Part shown: piece after piece, positions 16,903 to 25,084 of the stretch | Position numbering within the stretch: position 1 is the first letter of the stretch | Layout of the letters: every line of letters starts with the position of its first letter | Origin: Colwellia sp. TT2012 | GTDB lineage: Bacteria > Pseudomonadota > Gammaproteobacteria > Enterobacterales > Alteromonadaceae | DNA: 64,000 bases | NCBI RefSeq assembly: GCF_001440345.1 | Contig: NZ_LJYX01000006.1 | Location: 558,001-622,000 of the forward strand | Direction of reading: 5' to 3' | Translations under genes and position numbers: made by a program | Notes under the pieces: model-generated | The model's database searches: none | The model's input: the letters and a program-made list of their open reading frames with translations, nothing else | What the model was told of the DNA's origin: nothing

Positions 16903-17520
16903 TTACCAATCAATACCTTTTTGCGCTTTAATACCACTGTCAAAGGCATGTTTGATAGATTTTATTTCGCTAACTGTATCTGCCAGCTCTATGATGGCAC
17001 GATGACAGGCACGACCAGTGATGATAACGTGCTGATGTTTAGGGCGATTGTTTAATGCGGTAATAACTTCATCTAAATCAATATATTTATACGACAACAT
17101 GTATGTCATCTCATCAAGTAAGACCAAATCAATATTGGTATCGCTGAGTAACTCTTTACACTTAAGCCAAACCTGCTTGGCTGCAGCGATGTCTTTTTCT
17201 TTGTCTTGCGTATTCCAGGTAAAGCCTGTACCCATAACACTAAATTTTACCCCCGCATTTTCCAGCAGTTGTCGTTCACCACAAGCCCAGGTACCCTTAA
17301 TAAATTGTGCAACTGCAGCATTAAGTCCATGACCGACGGCACGAGCGACAGTGCCAAACCCCGAGGTACTTTTGCCTTTACCATTACCTGTGATAACAAT
17401 AAGTATGCCGCGCTCCTCGGTGGCACTATCAATGCGAGCATCAACTTTCTCTTTCATTTTTTGCATTCTTTGCTGGTGTTTATCAGTTATGTTGTGGTCA
17501 GTGGTTTTTTCATCAGTCAT
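16903..17520 (-). CDS. cobO: Cob(I)alamin adenosyltransferase, CobO/BtuR family
   Basis: Attaches the adenosyl group to cob(I)alamin using ATP, giving adenosylcobalamin. The P-loop (GNGKGKSTSGFGTVARAVGH) is in the position and form typical of CobO, with AQFIKGTWACGERQLLE, WNTQDKEKDIAAA, DLVLLDEMTY and ITGRACHRAIIELAD following. 205 residues fits. Its presence between btuC and btuF couples uptake to coenzyme formation under the same upstream riboswitch. The N-terminus (about 35 residues) is charged and variable, as in related proteins. Confidence 0.95.
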   Translation of the reverse strand: MTDEKTTDHNITDKHQQRMQKMKEKVDARIDSATEERGILIVITGNGKGKSTSGFGTVARAVGHGLNAAVAQFIKGTWACGERQLLENAGVKFSVMGTGFTWNTQDKEKDIAAAKQVWLKCKELLSDTNIDLVLLDEMTYMLSYKYIDLDEVITALNNRPKHQHVIITGRACHRAIIELADTVSEIKSIKHAFDSGIKAQKGIDW

Positions 17521-17576
17521 AGGGTTACCTCTGCTGTTCGTCTTTATTAAATATTAGTTTATTAAACGTTGATTTA

Positions 17577-18563
17577 TTAATTTATCGCCCGAGAGCGATA
17601 CATGATAAATAAGAAAAATATACTACCTAGTGCCGAAGTGATAATGCCAATTGGGATCTCCGCATGAGGCAGTGATGAGCGAGCAATAACATCTACCCAT
17701 ATAAGAAATATAGCGCCAATTAACGCACTGCCAATAATTAGTTTTAGTGTTGTCACTCCGACTAGCTGTCTAACAATATGAGGTATCATCAAGCCAACAA
17801 AACCAATACCGCCACAATAGGCCACTATAGTTGCGGTCAGGGCCGCACAAATGCCTAACATAAGTAAACGTAACTTATCGACATCAACACCTAAGCTGGC
17901 AGCACTTTCATCACCTAATAACAGCGCATCTATTTGTCTGTGTAGTGCAAAGACGGTAACTATTGCCACAATAAGAACACTAGCAATGACATAAAAATTA
18001 CTCATTTCAACCCGCGCTAAGCTACCCATAAGCCAGAAAATAACGCGGTTGGTGGCAAAAGGTTCGCCAAAATATAAAATAAATTGAGTAATCGATGCCA
18101 GCATAAATGAAACCGCAACGCCAGCGAGCAATAATTGCTCCATGCGCTGCAGTACTTTAGCGATAAAGACTACAATAATGACGGCAAACAGTGCTCCTAG
18201 AAATGCCGCCAAAGGTAAGGCTATGGTGAGGTTATCGGCCAAGGTAATATTGGCGATGGTAGCGCCTAAGCCTGCGCCAGAAACAATACCAAAGAGATAG
18301 GGGTCAGCAAGCGGATTACGAGTGGTGTTTTGTAAAATCGCACCGGCAATGGCTAAGCCCATTCCTGCCACCAAGGCGACTAATACTCTTGGAATACGTA
18401 TTTGCCAGATAATGACATTAGCGATGGGATTTTGGCAGTTACTGACTAAGCAGGTAATTAACTCAGCAGAGTCAATATCAGCAGGGCCAAAGGTTATTGC
18501 CGCCATTGCCGATAAAATAACTAAGACTAACAATCCCCATAAGGTAGTCGTAACTTTATTCAT
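17577..18563 (-). CDS. btuC: Vitamin B12 ABC transporter permease BtuC
   Basis: The inner-membrane permease of the BtuCDF importer, FecCD family, with about ten hydrophobic segments. Signature sequences are IWQIRIPRVLVALVAGMGLA, AGAILQNTTRNPLADPYLFG, SGAGLGA and, near the C-terminus, GGIGFVGLMIPHIVRQLVG. I set the start at the ATG at 18561-18563 (328 residues, GGAG upstream), which overlaps the btuD stop by eight bases. An open frame extends 23 codons upstream but lies within btuD and would add an unlikely leader. Confidence 0.94.
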   Translation of the reverse strand: MNKVTTTLWGLLVLVILSAMAAITFGPADIDSAELITCLVSNCQNPIANVIIWQIRIPRVLVALVAGMGLAIAGAILQNTTRNPLADPYLFGIVSGAGLGATIANITLADNLTIALPLAAFLGALFAVIIVVFIAKVLQRMEQLLLAGVAVSFMLASITQFILYFGEPFATNRVIFWLMGSLARVEMSNFYVIASVLIVAIVTVFALHRQIDALLLGDESAASLGVDVDKLRLLMLGICAALTATIVAYCGGIGFVGLMIPHIVRQLVGVTTLKLIIGSALIGAIFLIWVDVIARSSLPHAEIPIGIITSALGSIFFLFIMYRSRAIN

Positions 18564-19386
18564 CAAGTGACTCCGAAAATTGACTATTTTGTCCATGAGA
18601 CTCTGGTAAGTAGAAAGATACTTGGGTAGCACCTGTCATTCCATCGATACTTTGCTGACATGGTAAACCAAATACTTGGCTTAATTGCTTAGGTGCCAAT
18701 ACTTCTTCGGGGCTGCCATCACAAATTAATTGACCTTGATTTAATAATATTAATCGTTGGCAATATAAACTGGCCAAATTAAGATCATGGACTGTCATGA
18801 TAACGGTGATATTAAGTTTGTTGACTAGTTGCAATACCTGATGTTGGTAATACACATCTAAATGAGTGGTCGGCTCATCAAGGATCAAGATTTGACTGGC
18901 TTGCACTAGTGCCCGAGCAATTAATACTCTTTGTTGTTCGCCACCGGATAGTTGATTAAAGTTAGTATGTAGCGCTTGCTCTAAACCCACTTTTTTAAGC
19001 GCTAAATTTATTTGTGCTTTGTCGTGATCGCTGTCTAAGGAAAAAAGCGTTTTGTGCGGTAATAAGCCCATTTTCATCACATCTTGCACAGAAAGCGCAA
19101 AAATACTGTCATTCTTTTGCATCACTAGGGCGAAGTGTTGGGCAATCTCTTTCGTACTATATCGAGTTATGGCACGATTTTTTAGTTTAACGCTACCGGT
19201 AACATTAGCGCTGGCGAGAATATTATTTTGATTTGTTATACAGCGTAGTAGGCTAGTTTTACCCGCACCATTGGGACCAATAATACCTATCACTTCACCT
19301 TTGCGGACATTGAAGTTAATGTTGTGCAAGATGGCTTTATTTGGCACCTGCCAACTTAGCTGAGAGATATTAAGGAGTGTCGACAT
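18556..19386 (-). CDS. btuD: Vitamin B12 ABC transporter ATPase BtuD
   Basis: The ATP-binding subunit of the B12 importer. Walker A (GPNGAGKTSLL), the Q loop (VMQKNDSI), the ABC signature (LSGGEQQRVLIARAL), Walker B (ILILDEPTTHLD) and the switch His (VHDLNLAS) are all intact. I prefer the ATG at 19384-19386 (276 residues); a GTG eight codons earlier (19410) is the alternative, and neither has a strong ribosome site. It is the first gene of the operon and lies downstream of a second cobalamin riboswitch. The organisation BtuD-BtuC-CobO-BtuF is a compact uptake and activation module. Confidence 0.93.
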   Translation of the reverse strand: MSTLLNISQLSWQVPNKAILHNINFNVRKGEVIGIIGPNGAGKTSLLRCITNQNNILASANVTGSVKLKNRAITRYSTKEIAQHFALVMQKNDSIFALSVQDVMKMGLLPHKTLFSLDSDHDKAQINLALKKVGLEQALHTNFNQLSGGEQQRVLIARALVQASQILILDEPTTHLDVYYQHQVLQLVNKLNITVIMTVHDLNLASLYCQRLILLNQGQLICDGSPEEVLAPKQLSQVFGLPCQQSIDGMTGATQVSFYLPESHGQNSQFSESLDE

Positions 19387-19434
19387 AGTAAAATTCGTGT
19401 TTTCCCGCACGGTGATAAGTGAGCATAGTTTTTT

Positions 19435-19562
19435 TGGTTAGCTATCTGACTTTGAGGCGATATTTATCGGAAAACTGAATATCACTTCATTTACAGTTGC
19501 GGGCACAGCGATGGATTTTCACCATCTTCATAACACAAAAATTATTTAGGACGTGGATTCTA
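19435..19562 (-). promoter_or_regulatory. Cobalamin riboswitch upstream of btuD-btuC-cobO-btuF
   Basis: On the minus strand the leader contains GATGGTGAAAATCCATCGC, the B12-box core GCTGTGCCCGCAACTGTAA and, near the gene, AAGTCAGATAGCTAACC. These match the conserved blocks of the cobalamin riboswitch family. It is clearly different in sequence from the btuB riboswitch at 15750-15892, so the two arose from separate copies rather than from a recent duplication. Boundaries are approximate. Confidence 0.9.
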
Positions 19563-19710
19563 GCTTTATTTTATCTTATTAGCAAACTTTAGATGTTTAG
19601 ACGGCTATTTGTTGTGCTGATGGAGCCTCCTACTTGAGTCCCTGGGTGATTTTTAGGAAATGTTTAGCACATTGTAAGTCTGATAATTTAACTAAGAGCA
19701 ATAATGCAAA

Positions 19711-19725
19711 TGATAATAATTTTCA
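19711..19725. promoter_or_regulatory. Fur-box-like site upstream of bacterioferritin genes
   Basis: TGATAATAATTTTCA matches the 7-1-7 Fur-binding pattern (TGATAAT-N-ATTATCA) with one mismatch. It lies 124 bases upstream of the first bacterioferritin start. Whether Fur represses or, indirectly, activates here cannot be told from sequence. Confidence 0.55.
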
Positions 19726-19848
19726 CTTAAAAAATAAATACTTAGTAACCGATGTTTAGCGGATTAATTCGATAATTCTGCTACTTTCTACTAGGATTTA
19801 AGGCAACTGAAGCAAAGTGTTTTTTAACTTATTATGTCGAGGTGTCAG

Positions 19849-20334
19849 ATGAAAGGTAATGCAAAAGTTATAGCGAGTCTAAATGGCTTGTTACACAATG
19901 AATTAGCAGCAATTGATCAGTATTTTACTCATTCACGTATGTATCAAGATTGGGGTTTAGATAAACTCTATGAACAATTAGATCATGAAATGCAAGAAGA
20001 GATCACTCATGCCGATGCGTTAATAAAGCGTATTTTATTTCTTGAAGGCACGCCTAATTTAAAAGACCGTCGAGATTTACTTATTGGTAATGATGTTCCT
20101 AGCATGCTTAAAAATGACTTAATTCTGGAGATGGAAGTGGTAGCGGCATTAAAAACGACTATTAGCTTATGTGAAAGTGAGGGGGATTTTCAAAGTCGAG
20201 AAATTTTACAGAAACTGCTAGAAGATACCGAGGAAGATCATGTTTACTGGCTTGAGAAACAGCTTGGCCTTATCGACAAAATCGGCTTGCAAAATTATAT
20301 TCAATCTCATATGGGTCAACATCTACCAGGGTAA
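19849..20334 (+). CDS. bfr: Bacterioferritin subunit with intact ferroxidase site, no haem Met
   Basis: An iron-storage subunit of about 161 residues. The start is the ATG at 19849, with GAGGTG five bases upstream; five extra codons upstream are open. All six ferroxidase ligands of the E. coli numbering are present: Glu18, Glu51, His54, Glu94 and the pair Glu128/His131 (shifted by one residue, in EEDH). Position 52, the Met that binds haem between two subunits in typical Bfr, is Ile here. It should therefore oxidise iron but not bind haem by itself. It is followed after 11 bases by a second, complementary subunit gene. Confidence 0.95.
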   Translation: MKGNAKVIASLNGLLHNELAAIDQYFTHSRMYQDWGLDKLYEQLDHEMQEEITHADALIKRILFLEGTPNLKDRRDLLIGNDVPSMLKNDLILEMEVVAALKTTISLCESEGDFQSREILQKLLEDTEEDHVYWLEKQLGLIDKIGLQNYIQSHMGQHLPG

Positions 20335-20345
20335 GGGGAGTCATA

Positions 20346-20813
20346 ATGAAAGGTAACAAACAAATTATTGCGCTATTAAATAGTGTTTTAGGTATTGAGT
20401 TAGTGGCAATTAATCAATATTTTTTACATGCCCGTATGTATAAAAATTGGGGCTTGGACAAACTTAATAAAGCCGACTACAAGCTTTCTATTGAGAAAAT
20501 GAAGCAAGCAGATGGCTTGATTGAACGGATATTATTTTTAGAAGGTTTACCCAATTTACAAGACTTGGGACGTATACAGATAGGTGAGCACGCGACAGAA
20601 ATGTTACAAGCAAATATGGAGTTAGAATATGTCTCTCGTAAGGCTTTACAAAGCTTAATCGAAGAGAGTGAAAAGCTGCAAGATTATATCAGTAGAGATT
20701 TAGCGGAAGATTTACTGGAAAACGTAGAAGAGCAAATAGACTGGATTGAATCGCAACAATATATTATTGACCATGCCGGTCTCGAAAATTACTTACAGTC
20801 TATGATGGCTTAG
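20346..20813 (+). CDS. bfr: Bacterioferritin subunit with haem Met52, degenerate ferroxidase site
   Basis: A second subunit of 155 residues, clearly homologous to the one before it (LFLEG, ARMYKNWGLDKL). Glu18 and Glu94 are kept, but position 51 is Lys, 54 is Gln and the EXXH pair near residue 128 has no His and is one residue short. In contrast Met52, the haem ligand, is present. This is the mirror image of the upstream subunit, so the two probably co-assemble into a mixed 24-mer, one type oxidising iron and the other binding haem. Such alpha/beta pairs are known, for example in Neisseria and Magnetospirillum. The purine-rich GGGGAG precedes the ATG. Confidence 0.95.
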   Translation: MKGNKQIIALLNSVLGIELVAINQYFLHARMYKNWGLDKLNKADYKLSIEKMKQADGLIERILFLEGLPNLQDLGRIQIGEHATEMLQANMELEYVSRKALQSLIEESEKLQDYISRDLAEDLLENVEEQIDWIESQQYIIDHAGLENYLQSMMA

Positions 20814-20858
20814 TCTTTGTTATGAGTTTCATCTAGTGATGAAACTAAAGCAGCTATT

Positions 20859-21053
20859 TTAAGCTACTTTGGGTTGTGCTTCAGCAATGTGTAATAGTCT
20901 TTTGTTCAATACCTGTTTAGTACATTGACAGCATTTCCCGCATTGCGAGCCGACATTGAGTTCATTAGTTAGCTGCTTCATCGTTTCTGCGCCATTATCT
21001 ATTGCGGACTCTATTTGTCTGTCAGTGACCCCATGGCAAATACAAACGTACAT
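20859..21053 (-). CDS. bfd: Bacterioferritin-associated ferredoxin Bfd
   Basis: A [2Fe-2S] protein of about 64 residues that donates electrons to Bfr to release stored iron. The four Cys ligands are seen in MYVCICHGVTD and SQCGKCCQC. I choose the ATG at 21051-21053 because Bfd proteins start with this sequence (MYVCIC); the frame is open for 14 more codons upstream. It is convergent with the two bfr genes. A near-perfect palindrome with a perfect Fur 7-1-7 core lies about 55 bases upstream, so expression likely rises when iron is low, as expected for iron release. Confidence 0.93.
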   Translation of the reverse strand: MYVCICHGVTDRQIESAIDNGAETMKQLTNELNVGSQCGKCCQCTKQVLNKRLLHIAEAQPKVA

Positions 21054-21100
21054 ACAACTCTCTACTTGAAAAATAACTCGTAATTTATGTTGCATATAAT

Positions 21101-21131
21101 AACCTTAATGATAATAATTATCAATAAGGTT
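21101..21131. promoter_or_regulatory. Fur box upstream of bfd
   Basis: A 31-base imperfect palindrome whose centre, TGATAATAATTATCA at 21109-21123, is a perfect 7-1-7 Fur site. The outer arms AACCTTA and TAAGGTT extend the symmetry. Its position just upstream of bfd fits an operator. Confidence 0.8.
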
Positions 21132-21264
21132 GTTTTGTAGGTAAATTAATACGTTAGTCTATTTGTACAAAAATATTGCAAGTCATGGGTGCTTTTTTAG
21201 CCAGAAGGCGATTTATTATCGTCCACTTTATTTGATTTAACAAAGCGAGTATTAATTTTATTGA

Positions 21265-22491
21265 TTATAAAGTTTTACCATGTGGCAAAACCGCATTGGA
21301 GAAAATAATCCCCGCCACCAGTGACATAAATATTAAAAATGTTTGTGAGCCTAAATCGGGTACATTGAGCATATTCTGCCCTGAAACCGCACTATTGAGG
21401 CCTATATATACTTTAGAACCAGGGACTAGTACCACTAAACCGAGCAACCTGACAATGCTAGAGGGCAGGTTCATCACTCGTGAAAATAAGTTGCTATATA
21501 AGCCAAGGGCGAAAGCGCCAACAAATGCCCCTAAGGCCACGCCTAAATAAGTACTTGCCCAGATGCTAACACCAAAGGCAATATAGCCAGCAATCATCCC
21601 CCAAGGGGCATCCTTTAATCTGACTTTAAATAACACCACTAAACTTGCTGATAACGTTGTTACCGCTACCCATGAGGTCCACACTGGCATTGATTCGGGA
21701 GCAACAAACTCAGCGGTACCCCACATCAAGTTACCAAAGGCCATACCCAAGACGGCACCAAAATAAAGCTTAAATAACATCATGATACTGTCCATGATAC
21801 GCGCCGTACCTGACATTAAATGTCGAGCGGCAAGTTCAGATAAACCAACCGTTAACGATAATCCGGGTATAAAAACTATAATGCTTGATAGAATGACCAT
21901 GGGTATATTGATACTCGGGTCAAATATCGAGATGGCTGAGGCTAATAGCGATGCTGTTAGCGCCGCAATAGGCTCAAGTAATTCTGCCATACGGCGTGAT
22001 CTTTCTGCCCACAGCACAAAAACAAAAATAACCCAGCCTAAGATAGCCGACCAGAATACATCGTGCCAACTGGTATGCATTAACATGGCAAAGGCGCCGC
22101 TTGAAGCGCCAAAAGCTAAAAAGGATAAAAAGGTGCCGTAAGGTGCGGGTTTATTTTTAACTTCGGCTAAACGGTCAATCGCTTCAGCTAAGGTGCGCTC
22201 ACCATTGATTAATTCATCAACTAGCTCATCAATTCGCGCTAATGAGCCAAGATCTATATCTCCTGGGCTAACACGTACTAAATGATTATATTGCTGATCA
22301 TCTTCATCATCGGATAAGATAAAGGTCAGCGACGTAGGCGTAATAATAAATGATGCGCGAATATCGAGAAATTTAGCAATAGATAAAAGGTTGTCTTCTA
22401 GGCGATAAGCGGTCGAGCCTAATTTATGTAAGGCTTTGCCTAATTTTATGATAAAACGACGTTTTTGGTAAAAATTATCGGTTTGCTGCAT
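21265..22491 (-). CDS. ThrE-family threonine/serine exporter, fused YjjP-YjjB type
   Basis: A 408-residue inner-membrane protein. The N-terminal part (to about residue 260) matches the YjjP/DUF1212 region of ThrE (LGKALHKLGSTAYRLEDNL, LGSLARIDELVDELINGE), with a conserved cytoplasmic domain followed by about five TM segments. The C-terminal part matches the YjjB/ThrE_2 region with about five more. In E. coli the two halves are separate proteins; here they are fused, as in actinobacterial ThrE. Substrates in studied members are threonine and serine, or dicarboxylates such as succinate for YjjPB; the substrate here is not known. It stands alone on the minus strand. Confidence 0.85.
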   Translation of the reverse strand: MQQTDNFYQKRRFIIKLGKALHKLGSTAYRLEDNLLSIAKFLDIRASFIITPTSLTFILSDDEDDQQYNHLVRVSPGDIDLGSLARIDELVDELINGERTLAEAIDRLAEVKNKPAPYGTFLSFLAFGASSGAFAMLMHTSWHDVFWSAILGWVIFVFVLWAERSRRMAELLEPIAALTASLLASAISIFDPSINIPMVILSSIIVFIPGLSLTVGLSELAARHLMSGTARIMDSIMMLFKLYFGAVLGMAFGNLMWGTAEFVAPESMPVWTSWVAVTTLSASLVVLFKVRLKDAPWGMIAGYIAFGVSIWASTYLGVALGAFVGAFALGLYSNLFSRVMNLPSSIVRLLGLVVLVPGSKVYIGLNSAVSGQNMLNVPDLGSQTFLIFMSLVAGIIFSNAVLPHGKTL

Positions 22492-22579
22492 TGCGATATT
22501 TAATGGTAAGTGGCACTAAGTACTATGGTAATCGATTTTGCTAAAACAGGGTATAAAAAATTAACAAAAAGAGAGAAAA

Positions 22580-22753
22580 ATGACATTAATAATTATTTTG
22601 GCTTGTGTCTTTTTAGCTATGTTCTTGATGGTTACTTTGGGTGAAAAATTTGGTAAACCCATGACCGATGAACAGCAAGCTAAGTACAGTAAAATTATAC
22701 CTATATTGGTATTTGTATTAATAATCGCGGCTATTATCAGGGCAATGCTTTAA
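22580..22753 (+). CDS. Small membrane protein, 57 residues
   Basis: A 57-codon reading frame with GAGAG just upstream of the ATG. The product starts with a hydrophobic segment (residues 2-19), has a polar middle (GEKFGKPMTDEQQAKYSK) and ends with a second hydrophobic segment (about 39-56), so a hairpin in the membrane is likely. It is short but clean in codon use. It lies between the ThrE-type gene and the class II aldolase gene, 86 bases upstream of the latter. No function can be assigned. Confidence 0.6.
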   Translation: MTLIIILACVFLAMFLMVTLGEKFGKPMTDEQQAKYSKIIPILVFVLIIAAIIRAML

Positions 22754-22839
22754 ACCGCCTTAAACGACTTTATTGCCGAATCATCATCAGGTAAAATCTA
22801 ATCATAATGGTTATTACCTATACATAGAGAGCTTTTGAA

Positions 22840-23610
22840 ATGCAGCAACTGCCTAAACTAGATTTAAAAAACAAAGTATCAGCACCAGAGTGGCAATTAC
22901 GTGTCGATTTAGCGGCTTGTTATCGATTAGTACAAATGCATGGCTGGGATGATCTTATTCATACTCATATTTCGGCGCGTATTCCCGGTTCCGAGCATAT
23001 TTTGATCAATGCCTTTGGTTTGGCCTTTGAAGAAATAACCGCCTCAAATTTGGTGAAAATTGATATTGATGGCAATCTTATGGATAAAGATTGTCCGTTT
23101 GAGATCAACCCGGCAGGCTTTACTATTCATAGTGCCGTACATCAAGTACGTCATGACGATATCTGCGTCTTGCATATACACACCAATGAGACTATTGCCG
23201 TAGCCAGTGTCGAAAAAGGTTTATTACCAATAAGCCAGTATTCCATGTTTGCTTTAGCCTCGATGAGTTACCACGATTATGAAGGGTTAGCGGTTAACGA
23301 TGAAGAAAAGCTTAGATTGCAAAATGACTTAGGGGATAAAAACTTTATGTTATTGCGTAACCATGGCGCCTTAACTATGGGTAAGACCATAGGCGATGCT
23401 TTTATGCATATGTATGATTTAACCCGTGCCTGTCAGATACAGTTACAAGTGATGGCAACAGGTATGCCACCTATTTATGCCCCACAAAGTATTATTGATG
23501 GCATTAAAGCCCAAGCCAATATTGTTCATCATGGCGAAACCGGCGGTCAAAAAGCGTGGCCAGCCATGCTACGCCGAGTATATCGAAATGACCCAAGTTT
23601 TGCCCTTTAG
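22840..23610 (+). CDS. Class II aldolase/adducin family protein
   Basis: A 256-residue protein of the zinc-dependent class II aldolase family (fuculose-phosphate aldolase and adducin N-domain fold). The metal-binding His residues are recognisable in VLHIHTNE and in RNHGALTMG. Family members cleave aldol bonds in sugar phosphates or act as epimerases; many adducin-like members have no known substrate. It precedes the GalD-like dehydratase by 200 bases on the same strand and may belong to the same sugar-acid pathway, but a separate promoter in the gap is possible. Confidence 0.85.
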   Translation: MQQLPKLDLKNKVSAPEWQLRVDLAACYRLVQMHGWDDLIHTHISARIPGSEHILINAFGLAFEEITASNLVKIDIDGNLMDKDCPFEINPAGFTIHSAVHQVRHDDICVLHIHTNETIAVASVEKGLLPISQYSMFALASMSYHDYEGLAVNDEEKLRLQNDLGDKNFMLLRNHGALTMGKTIGDAFMHMYDLTRACQIQLQVMATGMPPIYAPQSIIDGIKAQANIVHHGETGGQKAWPAMLRRVYRNDPSFAL

Positions 23611-23811
23611 CGAGTTGCTGTTGCGCTATTCTTAATCACAATATTAACCGATGTTATTAATTAGCTCATTTTAGTATTTTTGTTTTACTACTAAAGCATT
23701 TAAGCTAAATTGTAATAACTATGGCTCATCATTTTTAACTAATTACAGACAAATTAATTAGGGCTAAGCTTTGATTTTCTAGCCAACTTACCAATAATAA
23801 TTGAGAGATAC

Positions 23812-24987
23812 ATGAAAATTACCCACGTTGAAGTTTTTGATATCCATTGCCCTAAGCGCATTGGCTGGAATCCTGTTTTTATCCGTATTCACACCGATGA
23901 AGGTATTAGCGGTGTTGGTGAGGCGGGTTTAGCTTATGACTGGGGTCATAGTGCTGCTGCTGCCATGATTAAGGAAATCAGTGAAGCGATACTTATAGGC
24001 TTTAATCCTTTTAATACTGAGCTTTTATGGTCACGCATGTTACGCGAAAGTTTTTGGGGCTTAGGCGGCGGACCCGTTTTATATTCAGCGATGAGTGCTA
24101 TTGATACCGCACTATGGGATATTAAAGGCAAGGCTTTAGGTGTGCCGGTGTACCAATTACTGGGTGGTAAGGTCAATGATAAATTACGAACTTATGCCAG
24201 CCAACTCCAGTTTGATTGGGACACTGAAATTAAAAAATTAATTGAGCCTGAGGAATATGCTGAGGCGGCGTTAAAAGCCGTGGCACAAGGTTATGACGCG
24301 GTTAAAGTTGACCCAATAGTATATAACGCTGATGGTAGTTCTTCCTTTGACCGCACTAAACTATTTACTAAGCCGCAAATGCGTCTATTTGGTGATAGGT
24401 TGCGTGCTATTCGTGCTGCGGTTGGTGAAGATGTTGATATTATTTTTGAAGCTCACTCTCTGATGGGCGCGGCATCAGCGATTCAAATGGGTAGAATTGT
24501 CGAAGAAGTCGGCTGTATGATGTACGAAGAGCCCGTTAATTTTTTAAACCCGGCAGTGCATAAAAAAGTAGCCGATAACGTTAATGTCCCCATGGCTGGT
24601 GGAGAACGCTTGTATCATAGATGGGATGTAAGACCTTATTTTGAAGATCAAAGCATTGATGTTTTACAGCCAGATATTGGTTTGTGTGGTGGTTTTACCG
24701 AAACGAAAAAAGTCTGTGACTATGCCGAGGTTTACGATATTCGCATTCAGGCACATGTATGTGGCGGTCCTGTTGCAACAGCAGCCTCATTGCATTTAGA
24801 AACCGCTATTCCAAACTTCTTGATTCATGAGCATCATACCTATGCGACTAAAGACTGGAATAGAGAGTTATGTCTACAAGACCCGCAACCCGTTGATGGT
24901 TTTTTCCAAGTAACGGAAGTACCGGGTATTGGTATTGAACTCAATGATGCTATTGTGAAAAAATCGCCAAACGTTACTATTAAGTAG
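23812..24987 (+). CDS. Enolase-superfamily dehydratase, GalD-like
   Basis: A 391-residue member of the mandelate racemase/galactonate dehydratase branch of the enolase superfamily. The N-terminal capping domain is followed by the barrel, with Lys of AVKVDPI, metal ligands in EAHSLMG, MYEEPVNF and AGGERLYH, the QPDIGLCGGFTE strand and the catalytic His of AHVCGGP. These are the positions used by D-galactonate dehydratase-type enzymes, which remove water from sugar acids to give 2-keto-3-deoxy acids. Exact substrate cannot be read from sequence. GAGAG precedes the ATG. The stop codon lies at the start of a 12-bp tandem repeat. Confidence 0.88.
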   Translation: MKITHVEVFDIHCPKRIGWNPVFIRIHTDEGISGVGEAGLAYDWGHSAAAAMIKEISEAILIGFNPFNTELLWSRMLRESFWGLGGGPVLYSAMSAIDTALWDIKGKALGVPVYQLLGGKVNDKLRTYASQLQFDWDTEIKKLIEPEEYAEAALKAVAQGYDAVKVDPIVYNADGSSSFDRTKLFTKPQMRLFGDRLRAIRAAVGEDVDIIFEAHSLMGAASAIQMGRIVEEVGCMMYEEPVNFLNPAVHKKVADNVNVPMAGGERLYHRWDVRPYFEDQSIDVLQPDIGLCGGFTETKKVCDYAEVYDIRIQAHVCGGPVATAASLHLETAIPNFLIHEHHTYATKDWNRELCLQDPQPVDGFFQVTEVPGIGIELNDAIVKKSPNVTIK

Positions 24988-25024
24988 GTAGTTAAGTAGG
25001 TAGTTAAGTAGGTAGTTAAATAGG
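24981..25024. repeat. 12-bp tandem repeat at the dehydratase stop codon
   Basis: Three copies of TAAGTAGGTAGT and a partial fourth, beginning in the last codons of the dehydratase gene. Each unit brings a TAG into the same frame, so the stop is effectively repeated. A related repeat encodes an insertion in the convergent amidohydrolase gene about 200 bases away. Confidence 0.9.
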
Positions 25025-25084
25025 CCATTCAATCGTTAGCTAAATAGCATTTTTAACTGTTTTGTCAGCTTATTTAAGCGTTAC

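Noticed and set aside
19561-19710. Possible small RNA gene upstream of the bacterioferritin genes
   Set aside because: No promoter-terminator pair or recognisable structure could be supported.
24981-25024. Possible CRISPR-like array
   Set aside because: The 12-bp units are directly adjacent with no spacers and no cas genes are near.
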